From Candidatus Methylopumilus sp. (GTDB lineage Bacteria; Pseudomonadota; Gammaproteobacteria; Burkholderiales; Burkholderiaceae_B), in the NCBI GenBank assembly GCA_021738045.1, contig JAIPCU010000002.1, positions 1 through 54,717 of the forward strand: 54,717 nucleotides of DNA, read 5' to 3'. This document shows positions 16,576 to 25,103 of this stretch, piece after piece (position 1 is the stretch's first letter; every line of letters starts with the position of its first letter). The position numbers were made by a program, and so were the translations under genes. Under the pieces are notes generated by a model that saw nothing but the letters and a program-made list of their open reading frames with translations, made no database searches and was not told the origin of the DNA.

Positions 16576-18761
16576 ACCAAAGTCATACCACTATTTTTCA
16601 AAGGCACAGTGCGCAAACGCTTACCCGTTGCACGGTAAATCGCGTTGAGCACAGCGGGCGCTGCCACACAGATCGTGGGCTCGCCGATACCGCCCCAGTC
16701 TTTGCCACCGCCTTCGATAATAATCGTCTCAACCGGAGGCATCTGCGCCAAGCGGATCGAGCCAAACGTATCAAAATTTTTCTGTTCGATACGGCCGTCT
16801 TTCACTGTGCACTCTTCTTCAAACAACGCCGACAATCCGTACACAAACGAGCCAGACACTTGACGCTTAATTTGCGCAGGGTTCACGGCGTAGCCACAAT
16901 CGGTGGCAGCCACGATGCGATGAATTTTTACCTTGGTGCCGTCGGTCACAGATAGTTCGCACGCTGCGGCCACATAGCTACCAAACGCCATCATTTGCGC
17001 AACACCCCGAAACACGCCAGGCGCAGCAGGTTTTGTCCAGCCAATACCATCTGCCACCGCGTTGAGCGCGGCAAGATTACGGGGAAACTTGCCCATAAAC
17101 TTACGACGAAACTCAACTGGATCTACACCCGCAGTTTCAGCAAGCTCATCCATAAAACATTCGATGAAGATCGCGTTTTGGTTAATGTTCACACCACGCC
17201 AAAAACCTGGTGGCACGGCCGTATTACGCATCGCATGATCAATCAACTGATTCGGAAACTCGTAGCCGAAGCCATGCTCTCCACCGTCGAACACACCTTG
17301 AAAGACGATAGGATCACGGCCTTTCTGTTGCGCGACGATTGCAGGGCGCACCGCCGCCAAGATCGATTGCCCCGACAGGCGCATATGCACGCCGGTCAAG
17401 TTTTTATCCTTATCGAAGGCGCCTGTTAGCTTGCACATCATGACCGGATGATAACGACCCTGAGTCATATCTTCTTCGCGTGTCCAGATGAGTTTGACCG
17501 GGGTGCCAGGCATTTGCTTAGCAATATTGACCGCCTGGGTGGTGTAGTCTTGAAACGCGCCACGACGACCAAACCCGCCACCTAGATTAATTTTGTACAC
17601 CTCACACTTTTCAGCGGGCAAGCCTGAAGCCGCAATCACAGCAGCTAACGAGGCCTCGCCGTCTTGCGTTGGTACCCAGGCTTCGCAACGTTCTGACGTC
17701 CACTTCGCCGTCGCGTTCATTGGCTCCATGGGGGCGTGATTCAAAAATGGATAAAAGTAAGTCGCCTCGGTCTTTTTAACGGCAGCGGTCAGAGCAGCTT
17801 TGGTATCACCACGCGTGTTACCGACAAACGCCTGCTCTGCAGTCAAGCCCTCTTCAAGCGTCTTGGCGATCGAAGCACTTGATAGTGTTGCATTTGGGCC
17901 CTCGTCCCACACAATCGGAAGTTGATCGAGCGCTGTCTTAGCAATCCAAAACGTCTCGGCCACGACAGCAACGGCGGTCTCACCGACCTTCACCACCTTC
18001 TTGACACCCTTCATGCCAGTCACTTTGCTTTCATCAAAGCTTTTGACCTTGCCACCAAAAACGGGGCATTCTTTGATGGTCGCAACCAACATGCCAGGCA
18101 TCGTTAAATCGATGCCATAGACCTGCTTGCCGGTCACCTTATCGGCAAACGTATCGATACGGTTCATCGACTTGCCGATGATCTTCCACTGTTTGGGATC
18201 TTTCAGCGTGATCTCGGTGGGGACAGCAATCTTTGAGGCGGCCTCAGCCACTTTGCCGAACGCCACTTTACGACCGCTTGGCTTGTGCGTGATCACACTT
18301 TCTGCAGCCACACACTCTGCAACCGGCACCTTCCATTCATCTGCAGCCGCTTGCACCAACATCATGCGGGCAGCAGCGCCGCCTTTGCGAACATATTGTT
18401 CTGAAGTACGAATACCGCGGCTACCGCCTGTTGAAAAATCACCCCAGACGCGCTTGCGCTTGAGGCTCTCGCCGGGCGTTGGGTACTCAACCGTGACTTT
18501 GCTCCAGGCACACTCGAGCTCTTCGGCCACCATCTGAGCCAAACCAGTAATGGTGCCCTGCCCCATCTCTGAGCGCACGACGCGCACGATCACGGTGTCA
18601 TCGGGCTTAATAACGACCCATGCGCCGATTTCCGGGGTGGCACCTGCGGCAAGCGCAGAGCCGATAAAAGGAATTTGCAAACCAAGTGCCAGTCCAGTAC
18701 TGACGGCTGTTGTGCCAACAATAAACTGACGACGTGAAGGATTCGGGACGCGTGCATTCAT
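16572..18761 (-). CDS. Periplasmic molybdenum hydroxylase large subunit (IorB-like), copy 2
   Basis: The protein starts MNARVPNPSRRQFIVGTTAV with a twin-arginine signal, followed by aldehyde dehydrogenase/xanthine dehydrogenase molybdopterin-binding domains. The catalytic Glu lies in GGIGEPTICVAAPAVLNAIY near residue 692, and 'GGGFGRRGAFQDY' is a Mo-cofactor segment. The track start at 18863 lies within the preceding gene; AAGGGG precedes the ATG at 18761, giving 729 residues. The architecture is that of isoquinoline 1-oxidoreductase beta and related enzymes, which pass electrons to periplasmic cytochrome c. The gene directly precedes and overlaps soxX, so SoxAX may be its electron acceptor (inference). 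Substrate unknown. Confidence 0.9.
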   Translation of the reverse strand: MNARVPNPSRRQFIVGTTAVSTGLALGLQIPFIGSALAAGATPEIGAWVVIKPDDTVIVRVVRSEMGQGTITGLAQMVAEELECAWSKVTVEYPTPGESLKRKRVWGDFSTGGSRGIRTSEQYVRKGGAAARMMLVQAAADEWKVPVAECVAAESVITHKPSGRKVAFGKVAEAASKIAVPTEITLKDPKQWKIIGKSMNRIDTFADKVTGKQVYGIDLTMPGMLVATIKECPVFGGKVKSFDESKVTGMKGVKKVVKVGETAVAVVAETFWIAKTALDQLPIVWDEGPNATLSSASIAKTLEEGLTAEQAFVGNTRGDTKAALTAAVKKTEATYFYPFLNHAPMEPMNATAKWTSERCEAWVPTQDGEASLAAVIAASGLPAEKCEVYKINLGGGFGRRGAFQDYTTQAVNIAKQMPGTPVKLIWTREEDMTQGRYHPVMMCKLTGAFDKDKNLTGVHMRLSGQSILAAVRPAIVAQQKGRDPIVFQGVFDGGEHGFGYEFPNQLIDHAMRNTAVPPGFWRGVNINQNAIFIECFMDELAETAGVDPVEFRRKFMGKFPRNLAALNAVADGIGWTKPAAPGVFRGVAQMMAFGSYVAAACELSVTDGTKVKIHRIVAATDCGYAVNPAQIKRQVSGSFVYGLSALFEEECTVKDGRIEQKNFDTFGSIRLAQMPPVETIIIEGGGKDWGGIGEPTICVAAPAVLNAIYRATGKRLRTVPLKNSGMTLV

Positions 18762-18771
18762 GGTTGACCCC

Positions 18772-19224
18772 TTAAGCTTTAGCGACTGAGTGAATCGCGG
18801 CGCGAACTTCTTGGAAGCTGCCGCAACGACAAATGTTGGTGATCGCCGCATCAATATCGGCATCAGTAGGCTTAGGTTTTTTAGCCAGCAAATCAGTCGC
18901 TGCCATCAACATACCTGACTGACAAAACCCACACTGAGGAACTTGATGATCGATCCAGGCTTGCTGCAGCTGTGTCAATTTGCCATCTTTGGCCAGGCCT
19001 TCAATCGTTTGAATTTGTTTGCCCACAGCGACACTCACAGGCAACACGCACGAGCGAATGGCTGCGCCATCCATCATGATCGTACAGGAGCCACATTGAG
19101 CAATGCCGCAACCGTACTTTGTGCCGGTCAGACCGACTTGCTCTCGAATGACCCACAAGAGTGGGGTATTTGGATCGACATCCACGCTATGCGCTTTGCC
19201 GTTTACGATCAACTGAATCGCCAT
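18772..19224 (-). CDS. [2Fe-2S] small subunit of molybdenum hydroxylase (IorA-like), copy 2
   Basis: This 150-residue two-cluster ferredoxin has GCGIAQCGSCTIMM for the plant-type cluster and CGFCQSGM plus CRCGSF for the second. It has no signal peptide; in this family the small subunit is co-exported with the Tat-bearing large subunit. CAGGAG precedes the ATG. It ends 10 bp before the start of its large subunit. It relays electrons from the Mo centre to an external acceptor such as cytochrome c, since no FAD subunit accompanies it. A 120-bp spacer separates it from copy 1. Confidence 0.92.
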   Translation of the reverse strand: MAIQLIVNGKAHSVDVDPNTPLLWVIREQVGLTGTKYGCGIAQCGSCTIMMDGAAIRSCVLPVSVAVGKQIQTIEGLAKDGKLTQLQQAWIDHQVPQCGFCQSGMLMAATDLLAKKPKPTDADIDAAITNICRCGSFQEVRAAIHSVAKA

Positions 19225-19344
19225 CGAGAGACTCCTGAAAATTGAGCAAGAAAGTTTAGAAACAAATAACTAACGAATATGGCGCGAGTGTATCGCCAAA
19301 AAATGAACCCGTCAGTCACAACCTTACAGAATAAAACCCCCGTC

Positions 19345-21591
19345 TTACGCCAAGGTCAAACCATGCTTGCGCAAGGGCAGATCTCTTGCGGGTTTACCCG
19401 TAGCTGCGAAGATTGCGTTCAAGACTGCGGGCCCGACAACACAGATCGTAGGCTCGCCAACACCCCCCCAGAAGTCGTGTGTCGGCACCAACACGCACTC
19501 GACCTTCGGCGTATCCTTAAGTTTTGCTAAGGGATACGAGTGGTAGTTGTTTTCTTTGACTTGCCCGTTTTCAATCGTGATGTCTTCATTAAAAATTGCA
19601 GATAAAGCCATGACAACCGAGCCCTCAATCTGGGCTTTGACCTGCGAAGGGTTCACAAAGTGCCCCGAATTCAAAGCAAACACCATGCGATGCACTTTGA
19701 CCTGACCGCTGGCCGACACCGACACCTCAGCGGTGGCTGCCGAGTAGCTGCCATAGCCCATAAACTGCGCAATGCCGCGATGCTGTCCTGCCGGTAGCGG
19801 CTTACCCCAATCACCTTTCTCAGCAACCGCATCTAAGACAGCGAGGTGTTTGGGATGGTTTTTCATGAGATCGCGACGAAACGCCAAAGAATCACGGCCG
19901 GCTGCACGCGCGCACTCTTCAATGAAGCATTCCATGTAAATACCGTTTTGATTGGTATTGACGCCCCGCCACGGTCCAACCGGCACATGACTATTGCGCA
20001 TCACGTACTCGGTTAAGAGCGACGGAAAGGTGTAACCCAATTGCGCATCGCCCGGCGCTTCGTAAAACCCTTGCAGTTGCCGCACATCTTTATTGTTTCT
20101 AATGGCTGACGGGTTTAAATAAGCATTGATTGACTGGCCAGAGACGCGAACATGAAACCCCGTTAAATTACCTTTGTCATCAAGACCTGCAGACATCTTG
20201 GCCATCGAAATCGGGCGAAAGAAGTCGTGTGTCATATCCTCTTCGCGACTCCAGACCATCTTAATCGGAATGTTCGGGTACAACTTGGCAATCGCCACGG
20301 CGTGATGCATAAAATCTTGTGTACCGCCGCGTCGGCCAAGCCCACCGCCCAAGTCCATCGTCTTGATGTCACAATTTGCCAAGGGCAGACCCGACGCTTC
20401 AGACAGCGCGGCCATCGAGGCTTCGGCGTTTTGCGTCGGCACCCAAGCGTAGGCGCGATCACCGCTAATCTGCACGACGCAATTCATCGGCTCCATCGTG
20501 GCATGAGCCAAAAACTGGCTGCTGTACACCGCCTCAACTTTTTTGGCTGAGGCTTTGATGGCGGCCAGTGCGTCACCTTCTTTACGCTGCCAATAGTCGC
20601 CCTCGGCGCCCAAACCATCTTTTAAGGCTGCCGCGATTGTCGTGCTCGAGACCTTTGCGTTCTGACCTAAATCCCAATCAATCAAAAGATTATCCAAGGC
20701 GTTTTTTGCACGCCACCACGTGTCAGCCACCACAGCCACAGTTGAATCATTGACTTTGACCACACCTTTCACACCGCGCATGGCTTTGACCTTTGATTCA
20801 TCAAAGCCCACGAGCTTGCCGCCGAACACCGGGCAGCTTTTGACTGCTGCGCATAACATTCCTGGGAGACGTAGGTCGATACTAAAGACCTTGGCACCGT
20901 TCACCTTATCTGCGGTATCCAACCGCGCAACAGCAGTCCCTGCAATCTTCCAGTCTTGAGGCTTTTTCAAAACAATCGATTTTGCTTCGGGGGGCGTTAG
21001 CTTTGCCGCCGCATCAGCGACCTTGCCGTAGCTCACGGTACGTTTTGTCTGGGCATGCGTGATGACGCCTTGGCTGACCGTTAATTCTGACACAGGCACT
21101 TTGAACTGCTCAGCAGCCGCTTGCAAAAGCATCAACCGCGCCGCAGCACCACCGCGGCGCACATAGTCGTGCGAATCACGAATACCCCGGCTACCGCCAG
21201 TCGCCATTGCACCCCAGGCACGCTTGCGGGCTAAATTTTGCCCCGCAGAAGGCGCTTCATAGGTCACTTTTTTCCAGTCGCAGTCAAGCTCTTCGGCGAC
21301 CAACTGGGCTAGTCCTGTGCGCGTGCCCTGCCCCATTTCAGAGCGAACGATACGAATCACCACGGTATCGTCGGGTTTAATCACCACCCACAGGTTCACC
21401 TCGTCAGCAGTCAACGCAGGCGCAGTGGCCTGTGCCAGGGCTGGACGCGCATGCATCAACCCAAGTGCCAGACCTGCGCCAACGGTGGCGGTGCCGATCA
21501 AAAACTGTCGACGAGCAGGGTGTAAAGGGCTGTTGGCTAGACGCTTGACATTGCGTGTTGCGCCAGGGGCCTTACTGATGTGGTTTGTCAT
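19345..21591 (-). CDS. Periplasmic molybdenum hydroxylase large subunit (IorB-like), copy 1
   Basis: The 748-residue protein carries a Tat signal at HPARRQFLIGTATVGAGLALG with an ALA|QAT-type cleavage. Its molybdopterin-binding domains resemble copy 2, including GGGLGRRGGTQDF and the catalytic Glu in GGVGEPTICVVGPAVLNAIF near residue 710. AGAAGG precedes the ATG. It lies 11 bp after its [2Fe-2S] partner. By eye it is clearly paralogous to copy 2 but well diverged, so the duplication is not recent and the two may differ in substrate. The product should act in the periplasm with a cytochrome c acceptor. Confidence 0.92.
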   Translation of the reverse strand: MTNHISKAPGATRNVKRLANSPLHPARRQFLIGTATVGAGLALGLMHARPALAQATAPALTADEVNLWVVIKPDDTVVIRIVRSEMGQGTRTGLAQLVAEELDCDWKKVTYEAPSAGQNLARKRAWGAMATGGSRGIRDSHDYVRRGGAAARLMLLQAAAEQFKVPVSELTVSQGVITHAQTKRTVSYGKVADAAAKLTPPEAKSIVLKKPQDWKIAGTAVARLDTADKVNGAKVFSIDLRLPGMLCAAVKSCPVFGGKLVGFDESKVKAMRGVKGVVKVNDSTVAVVADTWWRAKNALDNLLIDWDLGQNAKVSSTTIAAALKDGLGAEGDYWQRKEGDALAAIKASAKKVEAVYSSQFLAHATMEPMNCVVQISGDRAYAWVPTQNAEASMAALSEASGLPLANCDIKTMDLGGGLGRRGGTQDFMHHAVAIAKLYPNIPIKMVWSREEDMTHDFFRPISMAKMSAGLDDKGNLTGFHVRVSGQSINAYLNPSAIRNNKDVRQLQGFYEAPGDAQLGYTFPSLLTEYVMRNSHVPVGPWRGVNTNQNGIYMECFIEECARAAGRDSLAFRRDLMKNHPKHLAVLDAVAEKGDWGKPLPAGQHRGIAQFMGYGSYSAATAEVSVSASGQVKVHRMVFALNSGHFVNPSQVKAQIEGSVVMALSAIFNEDITIENGQVKENNYHSYPLAKLKDTPKVECVLVPTHDFWGGVGEPTICVVGPAVLNAIFAATGKPARDLPLRKHGLTLA

Positions 21592-21602
21592 GGTCAGCCT
21601 TC

Positions 21603-22100
21603 TTATGCTTTAGTAACGCCAGTGGTTGCGTAATCATTTAACACGTCGGCCAATTGTTTTTGGCCCGCCGCGACATGGATACCGTCACGGATACGTTGAT
21701 AGGTGCCGCAGCGACAGATATTGGTCATCGCAGCGTCAATATCAGCATCGGTGGGCTTGGGCACGCGCTTGAGCAGGGCGACCGCGGCCATGACCTGACC
21801 CGACTGACAGTAGCCACACTGGGGGATATCAAGCGCAATCCAGGCCTGTTGGATCGCATGGCTGGAGTCTTTAGAGAGCCCCTCGACGGTGGTGATCGCC
21901 TGACCGGCAGCACTGGCCACCGGGATCGAACACGAGCGCACCAATTCACCGTTCAGTTGCACAGAACAGGCGCCACATTGAGCGACACCGCAGCCATATT
22001 TAGTACCAGTCAACCCGAGCACTTCTCGCAACGCCCACAACAAAGGCATATCTGGTTCAACGTCAATATTGTGAACGGTGCCGTTTACTTTGAGTTCCAT
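21603..22100 (-). CDS. [2Fe-2S] small subunit of molybdenum hydroxylase (IorA-like), copy 1
   Basis: The 165-residue protein has two [2Fe-2S] motifs, [14 protein letters not shown] and [14 protein letters not shown], and lacks a signal peptide. Compared with copy 2 it has about 15 extra C-terminal residues ([18 protein letters not shown]). It is the first gene of the minus-strand iorAB-iorAB-soxXYZA-fccB run, so the promoter should lie in 22101-22310. It pairs with copy 1 of the large subunit, 11 bp downstream. Confidence 0.92.
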   Translation of the reverse strand: MELKVNGTVHNIDVEPDMPLLWALREVLGLTGTKYGCGVAQCGACSVQLNGELVRSCSIPVASAAGQAITTVEGLSKDSSHAIQQAWIALDIPQCGYCQSGQVMAAVALLKRVPKPTDADIDAAMTNICRCGTYQRIRDGIHVAAGQKQLADVLNDYATTGVTKA

Positions 22101-22179
22101 GAACAGTGCCCCAAGTCAGAAGAATGACGGTCGAATATACCCGAGCGCATCACTTAAGTCAGCAGAGTTTTTATAGACC

Positions 22180-22194
22180 TTAAAACATGTTTAA
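22180..22194. promoter_or_regulatory. Near-palindrome upstream of the iorA-sox run
   Basis: TTAAAACATGTTTAA, with a perfect AAACATGTTT core, lies about 80 bp upstream of the first gene of the run in an AT-rich stretch. It is a possible operator. Sigma-70 boxes nearby are too weak to call. Confidence 0.25.
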
Positions 22195-22310
22195 TATTTT
22201 TAGACAGACGGCTTCTTCACACACCAAGAGTGATGCGCCTAGGGCATATCGCGGTACTTCAAGTGTCAAAAAACCGCAATGTTTCTAGAACCACTCTGGG
22301 CGCCAGGCAC

Positions 22311-22811
22311 TTAATGCATATGTAAACGTGCAAAACTCTCAAAATCATGTGCAGGGATTGGCCGGCTATACAAATACCCTTGAAACGCCAGGCAACCGAT
22401 ATCTTGCAAGAACTCTTGCTGCCCTAAGGTTTCTACGCCCTCGGCTATGACCTCTAAACCCAAAGAGTGTCCAAGCGTCACGATGGTGCGTGCGATCGCC
22501 GCACCGTGGGCATCGGTCAACATATCGCGCACAAACGACTGATCGATTTTGAGCTGATCAAGCGACAAGCGCTTCAAATAATTGAGCGACGAATAGCCCG
22601 TACCAAAGTCATCCAGCGACACCGCGATACCAATATCTTTAAGCGAAGCAATCTTGCGATTAACATCACCCAAATCATTGACAAGCATGCTTTCAGTAAG
22701 TTCGAGCTTCAGCCGTTCGGGTGGTGCTCCACTGGCTTTTAGCGCACTCAGCAAACACTCAACTGAGCTAAGATCATGAACAGTGCAGGCGCTATGTATC
22801 CCTACCCTCAA
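22311..22811 (-). pseudogene. Remnant of an EAL-domain cyclic-di-GMP phosphodiesterase
   Basis: Only the C-terminal two thirds of an EAL domain remain: LKLELTESML, SLDDFGTGYSSLNYLKRL, KIDQSFV, VIAEGVET and a final 'CLAFQGYLYSRPIPAHDFE'. The N-terminal part with the EAL/ELHYQP signature is missing and an in-frame stop lies about 25 nt upstream of the TTG 'start'. No GGDEF or sensor domain is attached. Without the first catalytic Glu the fragment should be inactive. It probably records an old deletion or rearrangement between the ior/sox run and the plus-strand reductase gene. Confidence 0.8.
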
Positions 22812-22872
22812 CAGGGTGGTGTTGCGCGCCTTGGGTTAAAGAGCAAACTGAAAACAACTCGAGACAGTCAAC

Positions 22873-23865
22873 ATGAAAAATCAACACGTAATTTTGGTCA
22901 GCCGCCCAACCGGTTGGGTGACCCCTGAAAACTTCAAACTCGTTGATGCAGACATGCCTGTGCCAACCAACAACCAAGTCCTGATTCGTAACCAATGGTT
23001 ATCGCTTGACCCCTATATGCGCGGTCGCATTTCTGATGCAAAGTCTTACGCACAGGGCGTCAATCCAGGCGAGGTCATGGTGGGTGGTGCGATCGGTGAA
23101 GTGATTGAATCCAACTCGCCAGACTTCAAGGTTGGTGAAACTGTCTTGGCTGCCACCGGCTGGCGACTCTATGGCACGATCAACGCCAAAGGTGTGACCA
23201 AAATTGATACCAGTAAAGTCAGTCCAACCGCTTACTTAGGTATCCTTGGTATGCCTGGCATCACAGCCTGGACCGGTCTGATTGATATCTGCCAACCAAA
23301 AGCAGGCGAAACCGTCGTGGTTGACGCTGCCTCGGGCGCTGTGGGTAGTGTGGTGGGGCAACTTGCCAAACACGTTGGCTGTCGGGTGGTTGGTATCGCA
23401 GGTGGCGCTAAAAAGTGTCAGTACGTTGTAGACGAGTTGGGCTTTGACGCCTGCATCGATCACCGCGCCAGTGACTTTGCCGAACAACTTGCGGCAGCCC
23501 TACCTAAAGGTATCGACTGCCTGTTCGAAAACGTTGGTGGCGAAATTTTTGAACGCTTACTCACTCACATGAATACCTTTGGTCGAATCGCGCTGTGCGG
23601 CATGGTGTCTGAGTTCAATCGCGATCCTCATGCTTACCATACGCTGCGCGCCATTTTGGTCAGCCGCTTACGCGTGCAAGGTTTTATCGTGTCAGACAAA
23701 CTCGACACCTGGCCAGCGATTCGTTCGCAGCTTTACGACCTAGTGGTCGCAGGCAAGCTGAAGTTTCGCGAATCAGTTGCGCTCGGCCTTGGCAGCGCAC
23801 CCGAGGCACTTGTCGGTATGCTCAAGGGCGAGAATTTTGGCAAACAACTTGTGAAGTTGGTGTAA
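22873..23865 (+). CDS. NADP-dependent oxidoreductase, CurA/PTGR medium-chain reductase family
   Basis: The 330-residue protein has the family N-terminus 'SRPTGWVTPENFKL' and LDPYMRGRI, and a Rossmann nucleotide-binding stretch AASGAVGSVVGQLAKHVG near residues 150-168, followed by GIAGGAKKC. It lacks the zinc ligands of alcohol dehydrogenases. Relatives reduce the C=C bond of alpha,beta-unsaturated ketones or aldehydes (curcumin reductase, prostaglandin reductase). It is a single-gene unit convergent with the GDT1-like gene. Substrate unknown. Confidence 0.9.
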   Translation: MKNQHVILVSRPTGWVTPENFKLVDADMPVPTNNQVLIRNQWLSLDPYMRGRISDAKSYAQGVNPGEVMVGGAIGEVIESNSPDFKVGETVLAATGWRLYGTINAKGVTKIDTSKVSPTAYLGILGMPGITAWTGLIDICQPKAGETVVVDAASGAVGSVVGQLAKHVGCRVVGIAGGAKKCQYVVDELGFDACIDHRASDFAEQLAAALPKGIDCLFENVGGEIFERLLTHMNTFGRIALCGMVSEFNRDPHAYHTLRAILVSRLRVQGFIVSDKLDTWPAIRSQLYDLVVAGKLKFRESVALGLGSAPEALVGMLKGENFGKQLVKLV

Positions 23866-23944
23866 CGCACTGACTGTGGCTGCCATGATGCCCTAGCGCC
23901 GTTTGGCGCGCAGCGCGCATGGCGTTTACCCGGGGCGAGCTGTG

Positions 23945-24514
23945 CTACAACACGCCGCCCACATTAAATAGTGCCATCAAGCCGAGTACGACAAACAACC
24001 CGGCTGCAATCAAATGCACAGTGCGCATTGGCACGATGCGTGTCACGCGCTCGCCCAACAGCACGGCCGGCACGTTGGCCAGCATCATGCCAAAGGTGGT
24101 GCCAATGACCACTGTAACGAGTGACGAATACTGAGCCGCCAAAGCAACCGTCGCAAATTGCGTTTTGTCGCCCATCTCGGCTAAAAAGAAAGCGATCAAC
24201 GTTGTGAGAAAGACCCCGCCCTTCTGTACCGCTTGCGTGTCATCGAGTTTGTCAGGGATCAGGATCCAACCCGCCATCGCCAAAAACGAGACACCTAAAA
24301 TCCAACGCATCACCTGTGGCCCAACCCAGTGCATCAGCCATGAACCCAAGGCACCTGCGACACCATGATTGAGTAGCGTTGCCACCAGAATACCCAAGAT
24401 AATCGGCACAGGTTTACGAAAGCGTGCCGCTAGCACCAAGGCCAGTAACTGCGTTTTGTCGCCCATCTCTGCGAGCGCGACAATACCAGTGGACATCAAA
24501 AAAGCTTCAATCAT
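23945..24514 (-). CDS. GDT1/UPF0016-family membrane transporter (probable Mn2+ exporter)
   Basis: The 189-residue protein has about six hydrophobic segments and two copies of the family motif E-x-G-D-K-T: ALAEMGDKTQLLAL near residue 18 and FLAEMGDKTQFATVAL near 114. The two halves form an inverted repeat, as in TMEM165/Gdt1 and bacterial MneA-type manganese exporters. No yybP-ykoY riboswitch is recognisable upstream; that spacer holds a 25-bp tandem repeat instead. The ion is inferred from the family. Confidence 0.88.
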   Translation of the reverse strand: MIEAFLMSTGIVALAEMGDKTQLLALVLAARFRKPVPIILGILVATLLNHGVAGALGSWLMHWVGPQVMRWILGVSFLAMAGWILIPDKLDDTQAVQKGGVFLTTLIAFFLAEMGDKTQFATVALAAQYSSLVTVVIGTTFGMMLANVPAVLLGERVTRIVPMRTVHLIAAGLFVVLGLMALFNVGGVL

Positions 24515-24535
24515 TTTTTACCTGAGTGGCGACTT

Positions 24536-24610
24536 GAGTTGAAATGCTCGTTGAACGAACAAGTCGAAAGACCCGTTGAACACTTGAGTCGAAAGACTCG
24601 TTGAAAGAAT
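24536..24610. repeat. 25-bp tandem repeat, three copies
   Basis: Three imperfect head-to-tail units start at 24536, 24561 and 24586. Shared core: AGTCGAAAGACYCGTTGAA in units 2 and 3, with AGTTGAAATGCTCGTTGAA in unit 1. They fill most of the spacer between the GDT1-like gene start and the DUF1854 stop. There are no unique spacers, so this is not CRISPR. Confidence 0.85.
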
Positions 24611-24638
24611 GAGACGTCGATCAGCAGACGCACTTACC

Positions 24639-25103
24639 TTATAAAAATCGATCTAGGATACGGCGGCTATTCTTATCAAGTGCCTGCATATCAGGCAAGA
24701 TAAACCTGAGGCCATGACTATCAGTAATGATCAGCGTCGAACCAGTTAACCGTCGGATATCTTCTTCGCCCTTGAGGATCAGCTTTGTGGCACCCCGATC
24801 AGTCACGATATCCCAAGTGCTGGGCGTTGAAAGCGTTGACACACTGACAATCCGTTGAATCGTCGGCATCATCTCGCGCAAAGCGATCTCTTCGGTGATC
24901 AACTCACGCATCTCTTGGGGTAATGCACTGAGCTCATCTACCCAAGCGATTTCTTTGCCTTCTGTACTCATGAACGCCACAAACTGCTCGGGTGCTTGCA
25001 ACGGAAACGCACGCACCGGCACGACCCCTTCAAAGACACGTCCGTCTTGAAGCGTGACCAACAGGCGACCCGCTTGATTACGCGTTAACAAAAAATCAGA
25101 CAT
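24639..25103 (-). CDS. DUF1854 protein associated with cyanophycin metabolism
   Basis: 'FLLTRNQAGRLLVTLQDGRVFEGVVPVRAFP' and 'RIVSVSTLSTPSTWDIVTDRG' are typical of the DUF1854 family. This family is named for its association with cyanophycin genes, but its function is not established. The track start at 25169 lies inside the ABC gene; the ATG at 25103 has AAGGGG upstream and gives 154 residues, overlapping the ABC stop by 8 bp. It should be co-translated with the ABC protein and may act with it. No signal peptide or membrane segment is visible. Confidence 0.85.
   Translation of the reverse strand: MSDFLLTRNQAGRLLVTLQDGRVFEGVVPVRAFPLQAPEQFVAFMSTEGKEIAWVDELSALPQEMRELITEEIALREMMPTIQRIVSVSTLSTPSTWDIVTDRGATKLILKGEEDIRRLTGSTLIITDSHGLRFILPDMQALDKNSRRILDRFL

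Noticed and set aside
23896-23909. Terminator hairpin GCGCC-GTTT-GGCGC between the reductase and GDT1-like genes
   Set aside because: Only a 5-bp stem and no T-tract on either strand.
24536-24610. CRISPR array or yybP-ykoY manganese riboswitch before the GDT1-like gene
   Set aside because: Three contiguous repeats without spacers, and none of the conserved riboswitch loops are recognisable.
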